Origin: Kitasatospora arboriphila | GTDB lineage: Bacteria > Actinomycetota > Actinomycetes > Mycobacteriales > Mycobacteriaceae | Length of the DNA stretch: 64,000 nucleotides | Direction of reading: 5' to 3' | Assembly: GCF_000717275.1 (NCBI RefSeq) | Contig: NZ_JNYV01000001.1 | Coordinates: 124,001-188,000 of the forward strand | In this document: positions 55,286 to 63,475 of the stretch, one piece after another | How the letters are laid out: every line of letters starts with the position of its first letter | How positions within the stretch are numbered: the first letter of the stretch is position 1 | Translations under genes and position numbers: made by a program | The notes under the pieces: model-generated | What the model was told of the DNA's origin: nothing | Database searches by the model: none | What the model saw: only the letters and a program-made list of their open reading frames with translations

Positions 55286-56770
55286 CTATGGAGCTGACGG
55301 TGCCGAAGACGCTCCACTCGTAACCGGGGGTGTGGTCGTCGCCGAAGGAATGTCCAACGCAGGTACCTCGGTGTTCACTTGCGACTGTTCTGCAGTGGGC
55401 GTGGTGGTTGCAGGGGTGTCGGTGGGCGTGACGGTCCCAGTCACCGCCGGATCCGGTGCGGACGTCGGCCCGCTGGGCGCGGACTCCGTCGCCGATGGGT
55501 CGGCGCTCGGATCAACGCTTTGGGGCGCGGTTGCCGTCTCCGGGATGTCGGACGGAAGCACTGAGGGGGTTTGCGCCGCCAGCAATGCGGCGTCGGTGAC
55601 CTTCGCCGATCCGTCCGGCACCGGCGATCCCGAGGCGGTGACCACCTGGGTCTTGGCGGTGACAGGCGGGGTGCTGCGTAGCGCCTGCGTCACTTCTTCT
55701 CGCCCATCGCGTAGTCCGCGGCCCCAGTTCTCCCAGGTGTGCCCGCCGTAATTGGGGAGGACGACCACGTTGGCGCCGCTTTGTATGGCCTGCATCTGCA
55801 TCAAGATGGTCGACACCGCCGACAACATCTCCAAGGCGATGGCGCTGATCTGATCCTGCGGCGCCAGATGGGCAAGTTCGCCGGGTGTCAGCAAGCCGTT
55901 TCCCGAGGAGATGATCAGGACCTGCCCGTTGTCCTTCAACTTGCTGACGTTCTTCGAGGGGTCGTTCTCGGTCCACTGCGCGCTGCCGGGGGGACCCCAC
56001 ATGTTGAGGATGCCGTTTGTGTAGTTGGAGACCAACGTCTGAGACGCGAAGACGCCGAGAGCGCCCAGCGGGTTGTCGGTTTGGTAGTACCCCGACATCG
56101 CCTGCACGACTTTGAACTGCTCGGGGTGACGTTCGGCCAGGGTGACCGCGGGGCCGGCCGACATCGACAAGCCGATGATGGCGTTGTTGGACGGGCTCAC
56201 GCCGAAGTTCTGTGCGAGATAGGCGGGCAATTCGTCGGTCAGGAACGTCTCCTGTCTGATGGTGCTGTTCTGGTCGCCCGCGCCGCCGTTCCAGTCGGTG
56301 TAGAAGGAGGATGCGCCGCCCACGGGCATCACCAGCGTGGTGTCGGTGGTGTGGTCGTAGACGTCCGCGGCCCTCACATCGGTTGTCCACGCCGAACGAT
56401 CCTCGCGGGCTCGCATGCCGTCGAGGAGATACACGCCTTGGTCACTGCCCTGCGACGCGCGGATCTGGACCGTGACCCACTTGTTCTGCGACGGGGACCA
56501 GACCTGGCAGTTCTGTACGAAGCTGCCGGATGAGTCCCACGAACAACCATCTCGCAGCACCTCCGGATGGCCGGTCAGCGCGGATGCGGACGTGAATGTG
56601 AACAGGAACGAACTCGCGGCCGTCAACCCGATACTGAGAACGGCCACAACAGCACTCATGACCAGGATCCGGGGCCTGCGCCGACCACTGGACCTGCGGG
56701 GCTGCTTGTCGGTCGAGTCGATACTCCAAGCTGGAACAAGATTGCCGCTGGGGATTGCAGGTGAGGGCAT
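55286..56770 (-). CDS. Membrane-anchored antigen-85-like mycolyltransferase with a Pro/Thr-rich tail
   Basis: A 494-residue protein. A short basic N-terminus precedes one hydrophobic helix (about 35-58) that is a signal-anchor or long signal peptide. The esterase core has DWNGGAGD, IRQETFLTDELP and GLSMSAG (Ser202), with His in YGGHTWENWG. From about residue 400 to the end it is low-complexity Pro/Thr/Ser/Ala, probably a wall-spanning linker. AAGGAG lies 11 nt before the ATG at 56770; the open frame extends further upstream without RBS support. Confidence 0.85.
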   Translation of the reverse strand: MPSPAIPSGNLVPAWSIDSTDKQPRRSSGRRRPRILVMSAVVAVLSIGLTAASSFLFTFTSASALTGHPEVLRDGCSWDSSGSFVQNCQVWSPSQNKWVTVQIRASQGSDQGVYLLDGMRAREDRSAWTTDVRAADVYDHTTDTTLVMPVGGASSFYTDWNGGAGDQNSTIRQETFLTDELPAYLAQNFGVSPSNNAIIGLSMSAGPAVTLAERHPEQFKVVQAMSGYYQTDNPLGALGVFASQTLVSNYTNGILNMWGPPGSAQWTENDPSKNVSKLKDNGQVLIISSGNGLLTPGELAHLAPQDQISAIALEMLSAVSTILMQMQAIQSGANVVVLPNYGGHTWENWGRGLRDGREEVTQALRSTPPVTAKTQVVTASGSPVPDGSAKVTDAALLAAQTPSVLPSDIPETATAPQSVDPSADPSATESAPSGPTSAPDPAVTGTVTPTDTPATTTPTAEQSQVNTEVPALDIPSATTTPPVTSGASSAPSAP

Positions 56771-57852
56771 GCGGGGACTGGCTCCTTGATCTCGGTCCCC
56801 GACGACTGAGGCACTGTAGGAGATGTCGTCTTCGGGCGATGCCGCGTTACCCGTCGAACGAAAGTCTCTTCTGGCGCCGCCAGTGCCGTCGCTCGACACT
56901 GGAGATTGGCCCACTATAGGGCCCCGCAGGCGACGCAGGTCGTCGATCTGCAAATTCCTGCGCTAGATTGTTCGATGGCTTGGAGGCGACACCAAGAGGG
57001 CCGGTGCTCGCGGCGGCGTATCCGTCGCTTCTCCGGACGGCCGGCTGCGTGCAATCAGGTGGGCGTTGTACCGTCTGTTTTGTCGCTCGATTTGCGGCGA
57101 GTGAACCGGGCTGCCTTTTTTGTATTCGCGCCGCGAACGCTCGGCGAAGACATCTACTCAGTGCAGGAAACACTCCCCGGACGCCGAGCCGGTAACCCCC
57201 GAAGCTGCAACCCCAGCTGTATGATCCGCCGCGCCTGCATTCCCTGCAATCGTCGAGGCATCGCGAATGAAGATCAATGATCTCGAAACTCGGGTTCGTG
57301 GACGTGTATCACCCTTGGTGGTCGATCTGCGAGACGCCGCAGAGGTGAGCTCTGTTGGCTCACAAGGACTTTCGTGGACATGATCGACTCAACTGTCATC
57401 CGGGTGGTCGAGAAGCCGTCCGCGTCGTTGTGTTGAACCCTGGGTCAACGCTGTATATCTGCGGCAGAGTCACGAGCCAGACGAGCTGGTTCCCCGGACC
57501 AAGTCGCTAGCACAGCTCATTACCAGAACCATGTTTCCGGGCCCGCGAACACGCGCGAAGAGGTTCGGTGAAATCACAGTTCGGCCATCATGGCTGAATT
57601 GCCGATCGGATATTGCAGTTTGTGTGTTTAAATTGCGCATCAAGACGATTAGTGGGGAATGCATTTGGTGAACGGTGAGACGGACTGAAAGCGCGGCCAT
57701 CGCGCGCGAAGCAGTCCTGACGTCGAACAACCGGGTTTTGGGGTATGCAGTGCCACGGAAGGGATCCGTGAGTGTGAAGACGCGTGAAGATTGCGGGCGA
57801 GGTGGCTGTGATGCACCGCACCCAGCTCGGAGCTGAAGTCGAGGACCGGGGA
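56771..57852. other. Long gene-poor region upstream of the alkane-hydroxylase-like gene
   Basis: This 1,082-bp stretch has no convincing gene and is visibly more AT-rich from about 57,420 to 57,760. A partial dyad GTTG-A-ACCC-T-GGGT-CAAC lies at 57432-57449, followed by TATATCT, so a promoter may be here. A 37-codon frame starting at 57267 contains RGRVSPLVVDLRDAAEVSSVG, which vaguely recalls an anti-anti-sigma STAS domain and may be a gene remnant. Nothing firm can be assigned. Confidence 0.4.
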
Positions 57853-59016
57853 ATGTCGGATACTCGCACATGGAAGGACCCCAAACGTCACCTGTGGCCG
57901 CTCGGTCTACTGGTGCCTGCCGGGCCGTTCATCGCGTGCCTGCTGGCGAACAGTGTGTCGGGGTTGCTCTGGGGTTTCGGTGGTTACCTGCTCCTCGTGG
58001 TCGTCCCTCTCCTCGACCTGATCCGAGGGCCCGACCGTGCCGGACCGCCGGACGATGCGGTGCGGACGCTGTCGGCGGACCGGTACTACCGGTGGTGCAC
58101 CTACATCTTTGTCCCGCTCCAGTACGCGGGTCTGTTCTTCGGTTTCTGGTGCCTTGCCTTCGCGGACATGACCAGGGGTGAGCGAGTTGGCCTTTCGATC
58201 ACTCTGGGCATGAGTGCCGCGATCGGTATCAACGCCGCTCACGAGTTGGGCCACAAACGCGAGAAACTGGAGCAGGGCCTGGCCAAGATCGCGTTGGCGC
58301 AGTCGGTGTACGGGCACTTCTACGTCGAACACAACGTCGGCCACCACGTGAAGGTCGCGACCCCTGCAGATCCGGCGAGCGCGCGATTCGGCGAGTCTTT
58401 GTTCGCGTTCTATCCCCGCGCGCTCTATGGAGGACTCCTCTCGGGAATCGAGCTCGAAACCGCTCGTCTACATCGTCAGGGCCACCGATTCTGGAACTGG
58501 CGCAACACAATTCTCCAGTCTTGGTCGGTGAGTGTCGCGATTGTCGTCGTCATCGTCGCAGCATTCGGGTGGGCGATGCTGCCATATTTCGCGCTGCAGG
58601 CGGTCATCGGCATGCTTGTACTCGAAGCGGTGAACTACATCGAGCACTACGGATTGCTGCGAATGCCTACTCCGGACGGCAGATTGGGAAAGGTGCGTCC
58701 TGAGCACAGTTGGAATGGTGACCACCTCGCCAGCAACGTCGTCTTGCTCAACCTGCAACGGCACTCCGATCACCACGCGCGTGCCGGACGGCGGTACCAG
58801 GCCCTTCGTAGCTGCAGCGAGGCCCCTCAATTTCCTGCGGGCTACGCCATGATGGTGGTTCTGGCGTTCTTCCCGCCGCTGTGGCGTAAGGTGATGGATC
58901 CCCGCGTGCTCAGCCACTACAACGGCGACCTTTCCCGGGTGAACGTTCACCCGCCGAAGGCCGAAAAAATCGAGCAGCGCTACGGCGCCGCGTTAGCCGG
59001 GAGCTCTGCAAGATGA
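57853..59016 (+). CDS. AlkB-type integral-membrane non-heme diiron alkane hydroxylase
   Basis: A 387-residue membrane protein with six or more hydrophobic helices and all histidine boxes of alkane/xylene monooxygenases: HELGHK (130-135), EHNVGHH (159-165), NYIEHYGLL (261-269) and LQRHSDHHA (301-309). It should hydroxylate terminal methyl groups using O2 and electrons from rubredoxin. Unusually, no rubredoxin or rubredoxin reductase gene follows; the ATGA overlap (59013-59016) couples it to a FemAB-like gene. The ATG at 57853 is preferred; earlier in-frame ATGs exist at 57784 and 57811. Confidence 0.9.
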   Translation: MSDTRTWKDPKRHLWPLGLLVPAGPFIACLLANSVSGLLWGFGGYLLLVVVPLLDLIRGPDRAGPPDDAVRTLSADRYYRWCTYIFVPLQYAGLFFGFWCLAFADMTRGERVGLSITLGMSAAIGINAAHELGHKREKLEQGLAKIALAQSVYGHFYVEHNVGHHVKVATPADPASARFGESLFAFYPRALYGGLLSGIELETARLHRQGHRFWNWRNTILQSWSVSVAIVVVIVAAFGWAMLPYFALQAVIGMLVLEAVNYIEHYGLLRMPTPDGRLGKVRPEHSWNGDHLASNVVLLNLQRHSDHHARAGRRYQALRSCSEAPQFPAGYAMMVVLAFFPPLWRKVMDPRVLSHYNGDLSRVNVHPPKAEKIEQRYGAALAGSSAR

Positions 59017-60242
59017 GCGCAGTCAAGGCGGTGGGCAGAACTGTCCGCTCAGGTCGGCGATTCGGTCAACGTGAGGATGCACGTCATCGGCCTGCGGCTG
59101 ACGCAACGCACGTGCGCTTCGCCGACGATGACGAAATCGCGCGGTGGGACGAACTGATCCTGCTTAGCCCAGACGAGGGCACCGTCTATCGCGGTCGCGC
59201 CAACATCGACGGCATGGCCTTACAGGGTGCCAGGCCCATCTATCTCATCGTGGGCGGTTACGCAGTGACGGCGTTCCAGGTGGACGTGCCGCTTGTGGGA
59301 GCGCTCTGGGTGCTATTCGGACCGCCTGTCCTCGACGTTCACGATCTGATCCGGTCTGGCCGCGCAGTGGCTGCGTTCGGGGCAGGGAACGGAATCACCG
59401 CGGTTCGGGTGCGTTCCCAACTGAAGGCGAATGAAGACGACGCCAAAATCCTTCGTGTGCAAGGATTTACCCGGGTGCCGACGTGGTTGGACGACAGCAC
59501 GGTCATCGTGGATCTACGCGGCTCCGAACTCGACGTGCAGGCTCGCTTCAAGAAGCGAGCGCGAAAGTCGATCCGTCGTGCAGCGCAGGAAGGTGTCACG
59601 GTCGAACGGGTCCCGGCCACCGACGAGAACTGCCGCATCCTGTACGAGATGCTCGACGCCACCAGCGGTGGCCGGTTCAGGATCCCCGGTCTCGAGACGT
59701 CGACTGCGCTGTTCCAGCAGTACGAAGCGTCGGGCGACGGTCAGCTGTTCCTGGCTCGGCACCAAGGCGAGGTGGTGGTCGGCGCGTTCGTCTCGAAATT
59801 GGGCAAAAATGCGCTCTACCTGGGGGCGGGCTCGATTCGCAAGCGCCCCGGCGACCCGTTCCTGTGTGGACTGGGAGGCAGCCGCGCCGCGTACGCGCTG
59901 CAGTGGGAGATCATGCAGTGGGCGCGGGAACAGGGATGCGAGCGATACGACCTCGACGGGACACCGTCGACGTCGACCATTTCCGATCCCTCTCACCCCC
60001 GCCACGGGGTAGGCCAGTTCAAGACCGCGTTCAGTGAAGAAATCACCGACTACCTCGGCGCCTACCAGATAGCTGTTCGTCCCCGGCGGGCATGGACGCT
60101 GCGGCAACTCGAGATACTCACGTCACTGATCGACGAATCGCCACGGCTGAATCGGCTACGCGGTCGTCCGGTTCGTCCGAATCCGGACTACGTGTGGCTC
60201 GAGCATGGACCTGTCTGGAGCAGGATACGTCGCCTGGGATGA
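59013..60242 (+). CDS. FemAB/GNAT-like acyl- or aminoacyltransferase
   Basis: A 409-residue soluble protein with the double-GNAT layout of FemX/FemAB and BioF2-like transferases. The first half contains RFKKRARKSIRRAAQEGVTVERV, a classic FemAB helix; the second contains GQLFLARHQGEVVVGAFV, RAAYALQWEIMQWAREQGCERYDLDG and HPRHGVGQFKTAFS. Such enzymes attach amino acids or acyl groups to peptidoglycan stems, lipids or natural products. Coupling to the alkane-hydroxylase-type gene suggests its target is the hydroxylated product or a shared pathway (inference). Confidence 0.83.
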   Translation: MSAVKAVGRTVRSGRRFGQREDARHRPAADATHVRFADDDEIARWDELILLSPDEGTVYRGRANIDGMALQGARPIYLIVGGYAVTAFQVDVPLVGALWVLFGPPVLDVHDLIRSGRAVAAFGAGNGITAVRVRSQLKANEDDAKILRVQGFTRVPTWLDDSTVIVDLRGSELDVQARFKKRARKSIRRAAQEGVTVERVPATDENCRILYEMLDATSGGRFRIPGLETSTALFQQYEASGDGQLFLARHQGEVVVGAFVSKLGKNALYLGAGSIRKRPGDPFLCGLGGSRAAYALQWEIMQWAREQGCERYDLDGTPSTSTISDPSHPRHGVGQFKTAFSEEITDYLGAYQIAVRPRRAWTLRQLEILTSLIDESPRLNRLRGRPVRPNPDYVWLEHGPVWSRIRRLG

Positions 60243-60413
60243 GCCGTCGGGGAAGTTGCCCGCCGAAGTGGACGCAGGATCGGACTGCGTCAGAAACCTG
60301 ACCGTTTCCCGGCCGTTCAACTCGAGTGTTGCTGCGCAACACTTTCGAGAACTTTGTGTGACGGTTTGGCACAGGGGCACAGCTGGACCTGTGGGCCCAT
60401 CGAGGATTGAGGG

Positions 60414-60419
60414 CATACT
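60414..60419 (+). promoter_or_regulatory. -10 hexamer CATACT for a probably leaderless mRNA
   Basis: CATACT ends 7 nt before the GTG at 60427, so the transcript would start at the start codon. No ribosome site is present. Confidence 0.45.
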
Positions 60420-60426
60420 GACTCCC

Positions 60427-61197
60427 GTGTCTGCGCCCGTTCCCGCACCGGTTGTTCTCGTCCACGGGATTCGTGTCAGCGGGGCATCGTTGCACCGAAT
60501 CGCTGCCGCGATCCCCGACCGCGAAGTGGTGTTCCCGGATCTGCCCGGTCATGGCAGACGGGTGGGGGAGACGTTCACGCTTGCAGGTGCCGTTGACACG
60601 GTGGTCAAGGCCATCGAGGAGCTCGGGCCACCCGCGATCGTTGCAGGTATGTCGATGGGCGGTTACGTCTCGATGGCCGTCGCGGGCAGGCGTCCAGATC
60701 TGGTCAGTGGGTTGGTGGCGATGTGCGCGACCGCACAACCCAGTCCGTTCTATGCAGCCCCGTTTCGAGCGTTCGGGGCGACGACCGCATACCTGCCCGA
60801 GCAGGCAGCGGCCATCAGCAGGTGGCTCACCCGAGCATCGGTCGGGCGCCGAGTCGCTGACGACATGGAAGTCGGTGGCCTCGCATTGGCATCGATCAGA
60901 GATGTTGTCGCCGAGGTCTCCCGTTTCGATGCGCTGGGCGAACTCGCGCGGTATCCAGGTCCGATCGAATTCATCAATGGCGGCTGGGACCAGTTTCGCG
61001 TCAATGAACGCCGCTTCGAAGCGATTTCACCCCGTGCTCATCTGACCGTGATACCTCGCGCCAGTCATTTGTTCCCGCTCATCCAGCCGGATGTCACGGG
61101 CAGCGCGATCGCCACGTTTGCACGAGCGGTCGACGCTGGCGCCCTCAGATCCAATTCAACGCCGGACGAGTTCCGGCGGACATCTGGTGGCGGCTGA
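60427..61197 (+). CDS. Alpha/beta hydrolase
   Basis: A 256-residue hydrolase. VVLVHGIRVSGAS is the oxyanion region, VAGMSMGGYVSMA the nucleophile elbow, INGGWDQFRVNE the acid region and PRASHLFPLI holds the His. The GTG at 60427 fits a leaderless start; an ATG at 60205 in frame would add 74 residues of poorly conserved-looking sequence that overlaps the FemAB gene. The substrate is unknown. It converges on the amidase gene. Confidence 0.82.
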   Translation: MSAPVPAPVVLVHGIRVSGASLHRIAAAIPDREVVFPDLPGHGRRVGETFTLAGAVDTVVKAIEELGPPAIVAGMSMGGYVSMAVAGRRPDLVSGLVAMCATAQPSPFYAAPFRAFGATTAYLPEQAAAISRWLTRASVGRRVADDMEVGGLALASIRDVVAEVSRFDALGELARYPGPIEFINGGWDQFRVNERRFEAISPRAHLTVIPRASHLFPLIQPDVTGSAIATFARAVDAGALRSNSTPDEFRRTSGGG

Positions 61198-61208
61198 CGT
61201 GGTAGTGG

Positions 61209-61242
61209 TCAGGTGACTGTCGGAAAGCTTTGCTACACCTGA
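61209..61242. repeat. Inverted repeat between convergent hydrolase and amidase genes
   Basis: TCAGGTG (61209-61215) and CACCTGA (61236-61242) pair across 20 nt that contain the palindrome AAAGCTTT (61224-61231). It may act as a shared terminator. Confidence 0.35.
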
Positions 61243-61257
61243 TCTCTCGCACGGGGG

Positions 61258-62751
61258 CTAGCTGTTGGGGGAGGGGTCCGCCCGGCGCTGTCCCCAGGGC
61301 ATGGCTTGTTCGAGTTGTCCTGCGAGACGCAGGAGCATGGTTTCACAACCAAGCTGAGCGGTGAACTGCACACCCATCGGAATGCCTTCCGGGGTCCAGT
61401 GGAGTGGCAACGACAGCGCGGGACGCCCGGTCAGGTTCGCCAACTGTGTGTAGGGCACCCAACTGAGGTTGTCCTGGATCATGTTGTCCACCAACGGGGC
61501 ATGCCGCAGAAGGCCGGCTGTGTAAGTTCTCAGAAGAGCGGCCGCCGCCATGCGCGCAGGGCGGGGAGTATCGAACGCGCCGATGCGTGGCGGAGGCTCG
61601 GCCAGAGTTGGCGTCATCAGCAGGTCATACTTCTCGAAATACGCTGACAGTCGTCGTACATGGTCGTGTCGGCGCATGACCGCATCGACATACTCGACAC
61701 CGCTATGGGCTTGCCCCAGTGCGGCCATGACCCGCGTGTCGATCTCGAAATCGGAGTCGCCGCAACCTGATCGGCGTTTGACGTCGTCCATTTCCCACGC
61801 CAGGTACACGAACCAGGTCAGCAAGAAGTCGCGGGCCAAAGCCAGGTCGTCGAACGGCTGCTGGTCCAGGATCTCCACGTCGTGTCCGAGGTCGGCAAGA
61901 GCCTTCGCGGTGGCTTCGACTGCCGCCACCGCTTCTGAATGGGGATCGGGATTGATGCCCGATGTGGAGCAGACGCCGATTCGTAGCCGTCCGGGATCGG
62001 CACCCACCTGTGAGAGGTAGGTGTCAGGCGGGACGGAAGGCAGGAACGGGCCGCTCGGCTCGCCCCCGGCGAGCACATCGAGCATCGCCGCGGTATCCCG
62101 TACCGAGCGGGAGACAACCCCTTGTACGGCGGCGCCGTGCATCGCCTCACCGATGGCTGGACCCATGGGGAGGAGCCCGCGGCCCGGCTTGAGACCGACT
62201 AGTCCGCAGCAGGCGGCCGGGATCCGGATGGAGCCACCGCCGTCGTTGGCGCCGGCGACCGGAACAATGCCGGCAGCAACAGCCGCGGCGGATCCGCCCG
62301 ACGAACCTCCAGGTGTCCGGGTCAGATCCCACGGGTTCCGCGCCGGTCCGAACAGTTCGGGCTCGGTGATCCCCTTGGCGCCGAACTCGGGGGTGTTCGT
62401 CTTGCCGAAGATCACCAATCCGGCATCGAGCCATCGCTGAACCACGGTGGAATGCTCACCCGCGAGGACATTGACGAGTGATCGCGAACCGCTGCTACTG
62501 GGCAGGCCGCCGTAGTCCTGAGCCAGGTCTTTGATCAGGAACGGGACGCCGCTGAATGGGCCCACCCGTTCATCGGCAACGTGGTCTTTGGCCTGCGAGT
62601 TCATGAAGCGGACGATTGCATTGATCTGAGGGTTCACCTCATGTGCCCGCTGCTGCGCGATATCGAGGAGCTTGCCGGCCGTCACGTCACCGTCTTTGAC
62701 GAGTTGAGCGAGTCCGAGTGCATCGAAGACCTGATACTCATCAAAGCGCAT
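61258..62751 (-). CDS. Amidase (amidase-signature family)
   Basis: A 497-residue Ser-cisSer-Lys amidase. The triad is visible: Lys74 (FLIKDLAQ), cis-Ser150 (GGSSGGSAAA) and nucleophile Ser174 (GGGSIRIPA). Relatives include 6-aminohexanoate-dimer hydrolase and aryl-acylamidases. It would hydrolyse a carboxamide to acid and amine in the cytosol. The ATG at 62751 begins MRFDEYQVFD, a typical family N-terminus. It is 57 bp after the TetR gene on the same strand, so they may be co-transcribed. Confidence 0.9.
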   Translation of the reverse strand: MRFDEYQVFDALGLAQLVKDGDVTAGKLLDIAQQRAHEVNPQINAIVRFMNSQAKDHVADERVGPFSGVPFLIKDLAQDYGGLPSSSGSRSLVNVLAGEHSTVVQRWLDAGLVIFGKTNTPEFGAKGITEPELFGPARNPWDLTRTPGGSSGGSAAAVAAGIVPVAGANDGGGSIRIPAACCGLVGLKPGRGLLPMGPAIGEAMHGAAVQGVVSRSVRDTAAMLDVLAGGEPSGPFLPSVPPDTYLSQVGADPGRLRIGVCSTSGINPDPHSEAVAAVEATAKALADLGHDVEILDQQPFDDLALARDFLLTWFVYLAWEMDDVKRRSGCGDSDFEIDTRVMAALGQAHSGVEYVDAVMRRHDHVRRLSAYFEKYDLLMTPTLAEPPPRIGAFDTPRPARMAAAALLRTYTAGLLRHAPLVDNMIQDNLSWVPYTQLANLTGRPALSLPLHWTPEGIPMGVQFTAQLGCETMLLRLAGQLEQAMPWGQRRADPSPNS

Positions 62752-62808
62752 ACAGCGAACGATAGTTCCCCGCCGTCAAAGCCGGTCGGGTGGACAGGAC
62801 AGCGATGT

Positions 62809-63426
62809 TCAGGAGTGATCCAGCGACTTCTCAGGGGGCCAACGGTTGGTGATCATACTGGTCATCTCGTCCACCCAGGTGTCGTCGAGGGCTGCGTCGC
62901 TTCGGATGAGAATGCGAAAGATCGCAGTGCCCGCGACCACCTCGGCGAGCATGGGCAGATGGTCGTCGTCGCGGCGCTCTTGTCCGAACCGAGATTCGAA
63001 TGCCGTGAGATTCCCGCCCAATCGGGCGATCATCATGGCGTGCAGCTCAGGATCGGCGACGGTGTCCGCGATCAAACCCGGCAGTGCCAACCGCACCTCC
63101 GGTCTGTCGAAGATGACCCGGACCGTCTCGACCAGACCCCGTATCTCCGCGCGGATGTCGCCGGAACCATCGGGCGCGGATATCGATTCGGCGTACAACA
63201 CGGCTTCGTGAACGAGCTGCGCCTTGCCCGACCACCGGCGGTAGATGGCAGCAGTGGTGGTTCCGGCACGCGCAGCGATCGCCGACAGTGACAACGCGGA
63301 GTAGCCGGTCTGGAGGATCAGCTCGCGTGTGGCAGCGATGATCGCGGCATCGATCCTGCCGTCACGCGGCCGCCCGGGTGTGGACTGCGCAGACCTCTTG
63401 TTTTCACTGCGGCTTTCTGCTGTCAT
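62809..63426 (-). CDS. TetR-family regulator (module 2)
   Basis: A 205-residue regulator; GRPRDGRIDAAIIAATRELI and [25 protein letters not shown] are close to the TetR at 28376-29026, showing common ancestry. It is divergent from the second CrtC/AttH-like gene and upstream of the amidase. The ATG at 63426 (MTAESRSE) has GGTGAAG upstream. It probably represses the divergent gene through the palindrome at 63445-63462. Confidence 0.87.
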   Translation of the reverse strand: MTAESRSENKRSAQSTPGRPRDGRIDAAIIAATRELILQTGYSALSLSAIAARAGTTTAAIYRRWSGKAQLVHEAVLYAESISAPDGSGDIRAEIRGLVETVRVIFDRPEVRLALPGLIADTVADPELHAMMIARLGGNLTAFESRFGQERRDDDHLPMLAEVVAGTAIFRILIRSDAALDDTWVDEMTSMITNRWPPEKSLDHS

Positions 63427-63444
63427 GGCTTCACCATAGTTCCA

Positions 63445-63462
63445 ATACGGTACGTATCGTAT
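63445..63462. promoter_or_regulatory. Candidate TetR operator, module 2
   Basis: ATACGGTACGTATCGTAT is an 18-bp palindrome apart from one mismatched pair (positions 63450 and 63457). It lies 18 bp from the tetR start and 13 bp from the divergent GTG. It contains TACGGTACG, also found in the module 1 region in reverse orientation. Confidence 0.7.
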
Positions 63463-63475
63463 TTGAGGAGAGCTA

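Noticed and set aside
57181..57240. Riboswitch-like stretch (GGTAACCCCCGAAGC)
   Set aside because: It loosely recalls a c-di-AMP riboswitch segment, but no full set of paired elements is present and the downstream gene start is about 600 bp away.
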